Source: Microthrixaceae bacterium
Lineage (GTDB): Bacteria; Actinomycetota; Acidimicrobiia; Acidimicrobiales; Acidimicrobilacustridaceae
DNA: 5,703 nucleotides
Assembly: GCA_023264915.1 (NCBI GenBank)
Contig: JAHFUU010000194.1
Span: 1-5,703, forward strand
Direction of reading: 5' to 3'
Both the position numbers and the translations under genes were made by a program. Positions 1 to 5,410 of this stretch are shown piece by piece. Within the stretch, counting starts at the first letter, position 1. Every line of letters starts with the position of its first letter. Below the pieces are notes generated by a model. That model did no database searches, was not told where the DNA came from, and was given only the letters and a program-made list of their open reading frames with translations.

Positions 1-462
1 GTGGCAATCGGCGTGCTCCTGCTCGCCAAGGGATATGACCGTGAGGGCTCTCTCAGCACTCCTCCCCCGACATCGGCTCGATCCACGACAACGCTGCCGT
101 TCGCATCGACGCCCACCGGTTCGGTGCCGGTCGAGGTCGCCACCACTGTGTCGTTGAAGCCACCAAGCCAGGTCACGGTCGTGGTGGCCAAGGCCGGTGC
201 ACCCGACGGGGTGGCCACGGCAGACTCCGAGAAGCTGAAGACAGCTGGCTACAAGTCCACACCGCGAGACGCTGCAAGCGCGGTGCCGGCGAGCGTGGTG
301 TACTTCCAACCTGGCTACCAGGCCGAGGCAGTTGAGATCGGCAAGGTGTTCAAGATCCCTGCCAGCAGTGTCAAGGCCCTGCCCACGCCCTCACCCGAGC
401 CCTCACTCGGCAGCCCCAACGTGCTGGTCTTGCTGGGCCAAGAGGCGCGCAAGGATACGTGA
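1..462 (+). CDS. LytR C-terminal (LytR_C) domain envelope protein, probably 5'-truncated
   Basis: The reading frame is open from the first base. A GTG sits at position 1, but the protein begins inside what looks like the end of a membrane helix (AIGVLLLA), so the real start is probably upstream of the window. Residues of about 15-55 are a Pro/Ser/Thr-rich extracytoplasmic linker. Residues of about 57-147 match the LytR_C domain pattern: a first strand VTVVVAKAG, then a helix ending KTAGY, a central strand VVYFQPGYQAEA, and a final strand VLVLLGQEA. In known actinobacterial proteins this domain occurs either behind a LytR-CpsA-Psr domain or alone behind one membrane helix; the visible part fits the second type. 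Its function is poorly defined, with an envelope role assumed. The stop overlaps the start of the next small ORF by 4 bp (GTGA, 459-462), which suggests co-translation. The domain call is fairly secure; the role is not. Confidence 0.75.
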   Translation: MAIGVLLLAKGYDREGSLSTPPPTSARSTTTLPFASTPTGSVPVEVATTVSLKPPSQVTVVVAKAGAPDGVATADSEKLKTAGYKSTPRDAASAVPASVVYFQPGYQAEAVEIGKVFKIPASSVKALPTPSPEPSLGSPNVLVLLGQEARKDT

Positions 463-635
463 ACAAGCGCCGGTCACTGGTACTTGCGAAGGCCTCCCAG
501 GTCGACACGCCACCTGAGAATCGGGCTCCCAGGGTGATGATCGTCCGTCGGCTTCTTGGCGCTTGGATTGCGATCGTTACGATCGGCCTTGGTGCCGGAC
601 CGGAGGCTGCCAGCTTGGGTAGTCTCGGCGTGTGA
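459..635 (+). CDS. small predicted membrane or exported protein, 58 aa
   Basis: An uninterrupted frame starts at GTG 459 and ends at TGA 633-635. It begins VNKRRSLVLAK. A charged, Pro-containing N-terminal half (residues 1-25) is followed by RR (30-31) and a hydrophobic stretch of about residues 32-47 (LLGAWIAIVTIGLGAG), with a small Ala/Gly/Ser-rich tail. It could be a single-pass membrane protein or, less likely, carry a late signal-like segment. The best evidence that it is real is its fit: its GTG overlaps the stop of the LytR_C gene (GTGA), and its TGA overlaps the GTG of otsB (GTGA), so it fills the gap exactly. An AAGGA lies at 451-455, only 3 bases before the start, so ribosome loading may depend on coupling. 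Third codon positions are mostly G/C, roughly two thirds by my count. I do not recognise a family. It could still be a chance open frame between two genes. Confidence 0.5.
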   Translation: MNKRRSLVLAKASQVDTPPENRAPRVMIVRRLLGAWIAIVTIGLGAGPEAASLGSLGV

Positions 636-1408
636 GTGCGGAACCGATTGTCGAGGCCGATATCGAGCTCTTCCGCAAGGATGCAGGCGTCGCGGGTATC
701 TTCGTCGACTTCGACGGCACCCTGTCAGAGATCGTCAAGGATCCTAGCGAGGCGATGCCACGTGCGGGTGCCGCTGAGCTGCTCGATGAGCTTGCCACCG
801 CATACAAGAAGGTTGCTGTGCTCTCGGGCAGGCCGGTCGACTTCTTGGTCCCGTTCTTCAGTGAGCTCGTAGAGCTGTCAGGCATCTATGGGCTCGAGGT
901 GGTCGAGCACGGCAACCGTGTCGATCATCCGATGGGCGGAGCTTGGCGCGAAGTCATCGACGACGTGGCTGCTGTCTCCAGGGCCCGCGGTCCAGCGGGG
1001 ATGCGTGTGGAGTCCAAGGGGCTCTCGATCACTCTCCACTATCGCGGCCGACCGCGGCTCGAGCCCAAGGTCCGAGCCTGGGCTGAGCAGTGGGCCACGC
1101 GGTCGGGTCTCTTGTGCCGACCTGCACGGATGTCATTCGAGCTACATCCGCCCATCCCCGCTGACAAGGGTACGGCATTGCTGGATCTGGCCGATGCTCT
1201 CGAGGCGGTGTGCTATGTCGGTGACGATGTCGGCGATCTTCCCGCGTTTGACGCGCTGGACAAGCTGGCGGCCGATGGCGTACGCACTCTGAAGGTGGCC
1301 GTGCACAGCGACGAGGAGTCACCCGAGATACTTCAGCGTGCAGACGCGACTGTGAACGGTCCAGCTGGTGTCGTGAAGCTCCTCGAGTCGCTCCGGCCGG
1401 GCAGGTAG
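632..1408 (+). CDS. otsB: trehalose-6-phosphate phosphatase (OtsB, HAD superfamily)
   Basis: It removes phosphate from trehalose-6-phosphate to give trehalose in the cytoplasm, the second step of the OtsA-OtsB pathway. The 258-residue length is normal for the family. HAD motif I is FVDFDGTLSEI, with nucleophile D26 and acid/base D28. Motif II is VLSGRPV (S65). The family-typical GLEVVEHG is at 87-94. The cap region carries VESKGLSITLHYR (126-138), and FELHPP (169-174) precedes DKG with motif III K179. Motif IV is YVGDDVGDLPAF (195-206), whose acidic residues (D198, D199, D202) should bind Mg2+. Translation starts at GTG 632, overlapping the previous stop by 4 bp. No good Shine-Dalgarno lies close by (GGAGG at 602-606 is about 25 bp away), so expression probably relies on coupling to the small upstream ORF. 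otsA lies on the opposite strand 23 bp beyond the stop. Confidence 0.95.
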   Translation: MSAEPIVEADIELFRKDAGVAGIFVDFDGTLSEIVKDPSEAMPRAGAAELLDELATAYKKVAVLSGRPVDFLVPFFSELVELSGIYGLEVVEHGNRVDHPMGGAWREVIDDVAAVSRARGPAGMRVESKGLSITLHYRGRPRLEPKVRAWAEQWATRSGLLCRPARMSFELHPPIPADKGTALLDLADALEAVCYVGDDVGDLPAFDALDKLAADGVRTLKVAVHSDEESPEILQRADATVNGPAGVVKLLESLRPGR

Positions 1409-1431
1409 GCACCCGTCAGAGCGCGCACCCC

Positions 1432-2820
1432 TCAACGAGGCTGCTCGGCTGCCGCCAGCTGATCGGCCAGCCAGTCAGCGGGCGTCCGCTGTGCGGCTCT
1501 GACACGCAGAGCCTGTGCCATCTCGCGCCGCTTGACGTGGGGAAGTTCCAGCGCCCCAGCGATCGCCTCAGAAGTGGCTGACACGTCGAAGGGATTGAGC
1601 CCGATCGCGACATCGCCGAGCTCAGAGAACGCGCCAGCCTCAGTAGACAGCAACACGACTCCGTCCCTCTCGTTCACGAGCGGCCCCTCCTTGGCAACGA
1701 GGTTCAACCCGTCCCGGATCGGGTTAACGAGCAAGACGTCGTATCGACGCAGCGCGGCGATCGAGCGCGGGAAGTTGTCGGTGGTGTCGAGCAGGATCGG
1801 TTGCCAGTCGTCGGTGGCCCACCGGTCGTTGATCGAAGCAACGACAGATTCGACCTCGTGCCTGTAGGCCAGGTACTCGGGAAGACCCTCGCGAGACGGG
1901 TAGACGAAGGCGCCGAAGACCACCTTGTTGCGCCACCGCGGCCATCGCTCCAACAGCCCTTCGAATGCGATGAAGCCACGGATCAGGTTCTTGGAGAGCT
2001 CGATCCGGTCGACTCTGGCCACCAGGCGCCGGTCACCGATGTGCTCGTCGATCCAGGCGAGCTCGGTGGCACAGGCTGGTGAGGTCGCTGCCGATGAGAG
2101 GTCTTGAGGATCAGAGGCGAGGGGAGAGACGAACGTATGAGGGCTGGTGATCCCGAGCTCGTCGCAGCACGATCTGAAGTTGTGCGCCCAGCGTGAAGTG
2201 TGGAACCCGCAGGCGTCATGGGACGCGAGCCCGGTGAGCATCTCGTGGGCGGCGTCGTCGGGAAGCACACGAATCAGATCACTTGATGCAAAGGGTGTGT
2301 GGTGGAAGTGCACGAGGCTGAGGTCAGGTCGCCGCTGACGTAGCAGCGACGCCAGCAAGCAAAGGTGGTAGTCCTGCACAAGCACGATCGCCCTATGAGG
2401 GCTCATCTCGAGCAGGACGTCGGCGAAAGCGGAGTTCTTGTCGCGGTAAGCCGACCATGCTTCGCGCCAGCGACGGTCGAACCGTGGCCGGCGCGACAGA
2501 TCCCAGAGCCCATGATGCAAGAACCACAACGTTGAGTTCCCGATCACGTCATAGGCCATCTTGTAGGTGGCCGGGTCGATGTCGACGAGGCGTACCTTCA
2601 TTCCCTCGGCCTCCGCGCCACCACCTGAGGCAACTATCCGATCACCTTCAGACATGGTGGCAGCGACCCAGGTGGCGCCTGTGCGCGACACGAGCGGCGC
2701 GAGACCTGAGACCAGGCCGCCAGCTCCGCGTTTGGCCGTCAACTCCGGGCCATCACTCCGGTCGGTCAAATCGAATCTGACTGGTCCGCGGTTGGAGACG
2801 AGCACGTAGGGCCGGGTCAC
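1432..2820 (-). CDS. otsA: trehalose-6-phosphate synthase (OtsA, GT20)
   Basis: It transfers glucose from a nucleotide-sugar (UDP-, ADP- or GDP-glucose; not decidable here) to glucose-6-phosphate, giving trehalose-6-phosphate for OtsB. The 462-residue length is normal. N-terminal domain: LVSNRGPV (7-14), GAGGLVSGLAP (32-42), NSTLWFLHH (95-103), QDYHL (149-153) and HFHHTPF (171-177). C-terminal nucleotide-sugar domain: ARVDRIELSKN (268-278), where R272 and K277 align with E. coli R262 and K267, then NPIRDGLNLVAKE (366-378, D370 and E378) and LSTEAGAFSEL (391-401). The motif reads IELSKN where E. coli has LDYSKG, a variant I associate with actinobacterial GT20 enzymes. VldE-type pseudoglycosyltransferases are relatives, but there is no cyclitol gene context, and otsB next door favours trehalose. 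The start is GTG; TAGGG on the minus strand (2832-2828) sits 7 bases before it. The gene converges on otsB and diverges from the glycerate kinase gene. Confidence 0.93.
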   Translation of the reverse strand: MTRPYVLVSNRGPVRFDLTDRSDGPELTAKRGAGGLVSGLAPLVSRTGATWVAATMSEGDRIVASGGGAEAEGMKVRLVDIDPATYKMAYDVIGNSTLWFLHHGLWDLSRRPRFDRRWREAWSAYRDKNSAFADVLLEMSPHRAIVLVQDYHLCLLASLLRQRRPDLSLVHFHHTPFASSDLIRVLPDDAAHEMLTGLASHDACGFHTSRWAHNFRSCCDELGITSPHTFVSPLASDPQDLSSAATSPACATELAWIDEHIGDRRLVARVDRIELSKNLIRGFIAFEGLLERWPRWRNKVVFGAFVYPSREGLPEYLAYRHEVESVVASINDRWATDDWQPILLDTTDNFPRSIAALRRYDVLLVNPIRDGLNLVAKEGPLVNERDGVVLLSTEAGAFSELGDVAIGLNPFDVSATSEAIAGALELPHVKRREMAQALRVRAAQRTPADWLADQLAAAEQPR

Positions 2821-2993
2821 GGCCGAACCCTACTGGTGCCGTGCACGAGCCCGGCGAGTCGCGTGACCGAGCGGATCACCAGAGAAGCCCGCTGACCCGC
2901 GACTGAGGCAAGAGCCAGGCGGCACATGCCTGTCCGTGGAAGGCTGCCAGTATGGGTGGAGCGCCCGCCCCGACGCGGTGCGAGGATGTCGCG
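2821..2993. promoter_or_regulatory. divergent promoter region of otsA and glycerate kinase
   Basis: These 173 bases separate the starts of two outward-facing genes, so both promoters should lie here. I see no clear -35/-10 pair on either strand. Two inverted repeats are present and interleave: CTGGTG (2833-2838) with CACCAG (2877-2882), and AGTCGCG (2857-2863) with CGCGACT (2898-2904). Either could be chance or part of an operator. Shared control of the two genes is inferred from layout only. Confidence 0.4.
2982..2985 (+). promoter_or_regulatory. ribosome binding site deciding the glycerate kinase start
   Basis: GAGG lies 8 bases before ATG 2994. It supports the start that gives the family-typical N-terminus over the upstream in-frame ATG at 2952, which also has a GGAAGG (2938-2943) at the same spacing. 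Family alignment tips the choice. Confidence 0.6.
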
Positions 2994-3938
2994 ATGCGCT
3001 TGGTCGCCGCTCCAGACAAGTTCAAAGGGACTGCTACCGCCGCCGAGGTCGCCTCAGCGATTGCCGCCGCCGCCGCTGAGCAGGGCTGGGAGTGTGATCA
3101 GGTGCCAATGGCAGACGGGGGCGAGGGTACCCTCGATGCTCTGGGAGGTCCCAAGGCATGCTGGAGGCTCAGCCGGCGCCATGCTGTCATTGAGATGGCA
3201 GAGGCATCCGGCCTCCAGCTCGTTGGTGGTCCCGAAGGTAACGACGCGGTCGCAGCGTCAACCTACGGAACGGGTGAGCTGATCGGGCTCGCTGCCGAAG
3301 CGGGCGCATCGTCGATCCTCGTCGGAGTGGGAGGCTCGGCATCAACTGATGGGGGGCTCGGGGCGCTAGAGGCGTTGCACCCGGCTCACAGGTTTCGGGG
3401 GATCGACTTGAAGGTGGCGTGTGACGTGAGGATCCATTTCACCGAAGCGGCAGAGAGGTTCGGCCCACAAAAGGGCGCGACCCCGGCTCAGGTCAGGTTG
3501 TTGACCAAGCGGTTGGAGAGGCTCATCGACGTGTATCGCCACGACTATGGGGTCGACGTTGGCGACCTCGAGGGCGGTGGTGCTGCGGGAGGCCTTGCCG
3601 GTGGGCTGGCAGCCATCTCAGCAGAGCTCGTACCCGGGTTTGACGCGGTCGCGGAGGAGGTCGCTCTCGAAGAGCACATCGAAGGTGCCGACCTCGTCAT
3701 CACGGGAGAGGGACTCCTTGACAGCGAGTCCTTCGATGGCAAAGTGGTTGGTGGGGTCTGGCAACTTGCGGTTGACCTCGGGGTCCCTGTCGTGGCGATC
3801 GTCGGCCAGGTGTTCGACGGGGCACAGGACCGGCTTCAGGTCATATCACTCACCGATGGCTTCGGTAGGGAGCGTGCTGTGTCCGAACCGCTGGCGTGCA
3901 TCAACAATGCCGTCGCGGAGTGCCTGGGTTGTCGATGA
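2994..3938 (+). CDS. glycerate kinase, GarK-type (type I), compact form
   Basis: It phosphorylates D-glycerate with ATP to 2-phosphoglycerate (or 3-phosphoglycerate; GarK-type enzymes usually give the 2-isomer), feeding glycerate into lower glycolysis. Visible family motifs from the chosen start: APDKFKG (6-12), MADGGEG (39-45), VIEMAEASGL (65-74), YGTGEL (91-96), GVGGSASTDGG (111-121), VACDV (141-145), FGPQKGA (156-162), GAAGGLAGGL (196-205) and DLVITGEGLLDSESFDGKV (233-251). The length is 314 residues against roughly 370-380 for classical members. The shortening lies between DALGG (48-52) and VIEMA, where the usual TGPLG-type segment is absent, and between the GGSAS loop and VACDV. ATG 2994 was chosen because MRLVAAPDKFKG matches the normal family N-terminus and GAGG (2982-2985) lies 8 bases ahead. 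An in-frame ATG at 2952 also has a GGAAGG 8 bases ahead but adds 14 atypical residues. The last 93 bp overlap an opposing gene. Confidence 0.92.
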   Translation: MRLVAAPDKFKGTATAAEVASAIAAAAAEQGWECDQVPMADGGEGTLDALGGPKACWRLSRRHAVIEMAEASGLQLVGGPEGNDAVAASTYGTGELIGLAAEAGASSILVGVGGSASTDGGLGALEALHPAHRFRGIDLKVACDVRIHFTEAAERFGPQKGATPAQVRLLTKRLERLIDVYRHDYGVDVGDLEGGGAAGGLAGGLAAISAELVPGFDAVAEEVALEEHIEGADLVITGEGLLDSESFDGKVVGGVWQLAVDLGVPVVAIVGQVFDGAQDRLQVISLTDGFGRERAVSEPLACINNAVAECLGCR

Positions 3939-4154
3939 GCTGCTCGCGTTGCGGCATTCGCAACCTGCGAGCTTGATCACGGCGACCGTCACGAGTGAGC
4001 CGAGGGTGAGCACTCCGATCATGATGAGAAGCGCAAGGGAAAGGGACCGGTTTCGCTGCCCGATGCGAGATCGGTGAACGAGACCGGCCGCCGTGACGGC
4101 ACCCAAGCCGAAGATCGCGACGAGGCTGGACAAACTGAAGATGGCCTTCGCCAT
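3846..4154 (-). CDS. small two-helix membrane protein, 102 aa, unknown function
   Basis: Two hydrophobic segments are clear: residues of about 4-26 (beginning AIFSLSSLVAIFGLG) and about 38-63 (SLALLIMIGVLTLGSLVTVA). They are joined by a basic loop, HRSRIGQRNR (27-36), which by the positive-inside rule should be cytoplasmic, placing both ends outside. CEC (65-67) follows the second helix; the polar tail of about 68-102 is Ser-rich at first. Codon third positions are G/C-rich, as in the neighbours, which supports a real gene. ATG 4154 is the first ATG after an in-frame TAG (4190-4188); no good Shine-Dalgarno precedes it, which lowers confidence in the start. The final 93 bp run antisense through the end of the glycerate kinase gene. 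I do not recognise a family, so no function is assigned. Confidence 0.6.
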   Translation of the reverse strand: MAKAIFSLSSLVAIFGLGAVTAAGLVHRSRIGQRNRSLSLALLIMIGVLTLGSLVTVAVIKLAGCECRNASSSSTTQALRDGIVDARQRFGHSTLPTEAIGE

Positions 4155-4402
4155 CAGCGGATGAGCGTTGGGGATTGCGCCCGGTCTCTACGATTCATGT
4201 GGCTGTTGGGTTGGTCGATGGCCCATCTTTCTCGGCACGCAGCGGGTGCTCACCTGGTGCCGTGCGAAGGTCGGCCTGGAAGCCGCCGCTCGCGTTTCGC
4301 ATGGGCAGGCACCGATCGGCACGGTTCGTGGACCGAATGGCTTGAGCATGTTCGATACCTTGGTCGTTGACGCGCAGCTCACATCCTCGGTCACAGGTGG
4401 CC
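4155..4402. other. gap between two small membrane-protein genes, no convincing gene
   Basis: Open frames on the + strand here (for example 4168-4434) give Cys/Trp/Arg-rich proteins with no family resemblance and no ribosome site, and I regard them as spurious. The stretch probably holds the promoter or leader of the leftward gene at 4154, though no clear promoter is visible. A short imperfect hairpin (4389-4402, GGTCA/TGGCC with one G-U pair) directly follows the stop of the leftward gene at 4403 and is too weak to call a terminator. Confidence 0.35.
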
Positions 4403-4600
4403 CTACCGACGGGCGAGGGCGCGAACGGCAGTGACTATCGCGAAGATCACGAGCACGAGGACCGCCAGCTTGAAGAAGAACATCAAAGTGCCAAAGAGCC
4501 AGCCGAGAACCGTGAACGCCCCGATCAGGGCTAGTGCCCCCACGATGAGCATCAACCCAGTCGGCCGTCCGGTCTTGCGCTCGAAATCGGTCTCTTGCAT
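4403..4600 (-). CDS. small two-helix membrane protein, 65 aa, unknown function
   Basis: The protein starts MQETDFERKTGRPTG, a polar 15-residue head. Two nearly continuous hydrophobic helices follow, at about 16-37 (LMLIVGALALIGAFTVLGWLF) and about 39-60 (a Phe/Leu/Val-rich stretch including FFFKLAVLVLVIFAIV), and it ends with a basic AVRALARR tail. It is most likely a hairpin in the cytoplasmic membrane. ATG 4600 is chosen over longer in-frame starts because GGAGGT on the minus strand (4612-4607) sits 6 bases before it, the best ribosome site in the window, and because the upstream extension (69 residues to 4807) is Arg/Thr/Gln-rich low-quality sequence that would overlap the lipoprotein gene. 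I do not recognise a family. It is divergent from the lipoprotein gene with 127 bp between starts. Confidence 0.72.
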   Translation of the reverse strand: MQETDFERKTGRPTGLMLIVGALALIGAFTVLGWLFGTLMFFFKLAVLVLVIFAIVTAVRALARR

Positions 4601-4606
4601 GTTGGG

Positions 4607-4612
4607 ACCTCC
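4607..4612 (-). promoter_or_regulatory. strong ribosome binding site for the 65-aa membrane protein
   Basis: On the minus strand GGAGGT lies 6 bases before ATG 4600. It decides the start of the small gene against a 69-residue longer reading. Confidence 0.75.
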
Positions 4613-4630
4613 ACGGGAGCGGGTCGTGCC

Positions 4631-4636
4631 ATCGTA
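4631..4636 (-). promoter_or_regulatory. possible -10 element for the 65-aa membrane protein gene
   Basis: On the minus strand TACGAT (within CAATACGATGG) lies about 30 bases before ATG 4600. It matches the TAnnnT pattern of an actinobacterial sigma-70-type -10 box. No recognisable -35 box is present 16-19 bases further upstream, so this is only a candidate. Confidence 0.25.
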
Positions 4637-4727
4637 TTGCAGCTGCCCCTGATGTGGGCTCCGATTTGTGACAGCACCTCGCGCGGCGCGCCATCTGCGA
4701 TGCGTCCCCGCGATACGGTCAGCTCCG

Positions 4728-5354
4728 ATGAAGGCCTCCTTCCCGATTCGTTGGTCGCTTTGGACGGTCTCAGCGGTGGTAGCCGTTTGCCTGTTGGTGG
4801 CGTGCACGACCGAAGAGGGGACCTTGACTACGCCTGGAGTTAGCTATCGGGCCACGGTCCGCACGGTGACGACGCGACGCAACGCCTCAAAGGAGGCTTC
4901 TGACGAGTTCGACAAGGCAATTGCGGCGGCCCGCTCCTCGACCACGACCGGAGGTGTAGATGGGTCCTCTACCAGCACCTTCAGATCGAGCTCGAGCACT
5001 TCGTCCTCTGTGCTGGCAGGGGTCCCGTCCTCGACGAATGCGGACCACAGACCGACTCCAGACGAATGCAAGCTCTTCGCGCAGCTGATCAACTTCGTTG
5101 GCAGCATCGAGCCGCTCGTGGACACGAACGACCCGGAAGGAACGGCACTTCGTGTCGCGGACCCCGTCGCGAAGTCCAAGGCCGGGCTCGATCAACTAAT
5201 AGCGGTCGCACCCGCCGCGGTCAACCCGGACGTCCAAGCTGTGATCGCGTGGTTGCGATCCCTGGCTTCGGGGGGCCCGAGTGACCAGCCCGCAGCGCAA
5301 GCTGCGGTTGAACGCGTGCGCCTGTGGTACGCCAAGAACTGCGCAAGCGCCTAG
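4728..5354 (+). CDS. predicted lipoprotein with Ser/Thr linker and helical C-terminal domain, 208 aa
   Basis: A lipoprotein signal peptide is visible: basic n-region (K2, R8), hydrophobic residues of about 11-25 and lipobox LVAC with C26 as the lipidated residue. After cleavage the protein should be anchored on the outer face of the cytoplasmic membrane. Residues 27-70 are mixed, including a short charged helix around KEASDEFDKAIAAA (55-68). Residues of about 70-103 are a low-complexity Ser/Thr/Gly linker. Residues of about 112-206 look all-helical and carry the only other cysteines apart from C21 in the signal peptide, C114 and C205, at the two ends of the domain, where a disulfide is plausible. 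ATG 4728 was chosen because it gives a standard signal peptide; a GTG at 4668 would add 20 residues. No strong Shine-Dalgarno precedes ATG 4728. I do not recognise the C-terminal domain, and ligand and role are unknown. Confidence 0.78.
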   Translation: MKASFPIRWSLWTVSAVVAVCLLVACTTEEGTLTTPGVSYRATVRTVTTRRNASKEASDEFDKAIAAARSSTTTGGVDGSSTSTFRSSSSTSSSVLAGVPSSTNADHRPTPDECKLFAQLINFVGSIEPLVDTNDPEGTALRVADPVAKSKAGLDQLIAVAPAAVNPDVQAVIAWLRSLASGGPSDQPAAQAAVERVRLWYAKNCASA

Positions 5355-5386
5355 CTTGCAGGAGATTCTTGCCGGGGAACCGAACG

Positions 5387-5410
5387 TCACCTCACCAAGG
5401 GGTGAGGTGA
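5387..5410 (+). terminator. perfect 10-bp hairpin after the lipoprotein gene, probable terminator
   Basis: TCACCTCACC (5387-5396) and GGTGAGGTGA (5401-5410) are exact inverted repeats around an AAGG loop; a G-U pair could extend the stem by one. It begins 33 bases after the lipoprotein stop. No T-run follows, so it would be a U-less actinobacterial-type terminator or an mRNA 3'-end stabiliser; a dyad operator is an alternative reading. Confidence 0.6.

Noticed and set aside
577..885. 102-aa minus-strand ORF opposite the start of otsB
   Set aside because: Ser-rich antisense shadow of a strongly supported otsB coding frame.
1409..1440. Possible terminator between otsB and otsA
   Set aside because: Only 4-bp stems can be formed (CGGG/CCCG, CGAG/CTCG), with no T-run; not supportable.
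1801..2082. 93-aa + strand ORF opposite otsA
   Set aside because: It lies wholly opposite conserved OtsA motifs; its openness follows from codon bias on the other strand.
2952..2993. 14-residue N-terminal extension of glycerate kinase from ATG 2952
   Set aside because: It has an acceptable ribosome site, but MRLVAAPDKFKG at 2994 matches the normal start of the family and has its own GAGG. The extension has no family counterpart.
4155..4402. tRNA or structured RNA in the 248-bp gap
   Set aside because: A GTTCGATAC resembling a T-loop occurs near 4350, but no matching T-stem, acceptor stem or anticodon arm can be drawn around it.
4389..4402. Short hairpin after the 65-aa gene as a terminator
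   Set aside because: Only five pairs including a G-U, with a 4-base loop and no T-run; expected by chance in GC-rich sequence.
4074..4434. Two overlapping + strand ORFs in the gap between the small membrane genes
   Set aside because: Translations are Arg/Trp/His-rich with no hydrophobic or domain pattern, no ribosome site is seen, and they overlap supported minus-strand genes at their ends.
4668..4727. 20-residue extension of the lipoprotein from GTG 4668
   Set aside because: It would bury the signal peptide behind an Arg-rich segment; ATG 4728 gives a standard lipoprotein signal.
4601..4807. 69-residue extension of the 65-aa membrane protein (134-aa reading)
   Set aside because: The extension is Arg/Thr/Gln-rich with no domain, overlaps the lipoprotein gene, and ignores the strong GGAGGT directly before ATG 4600.
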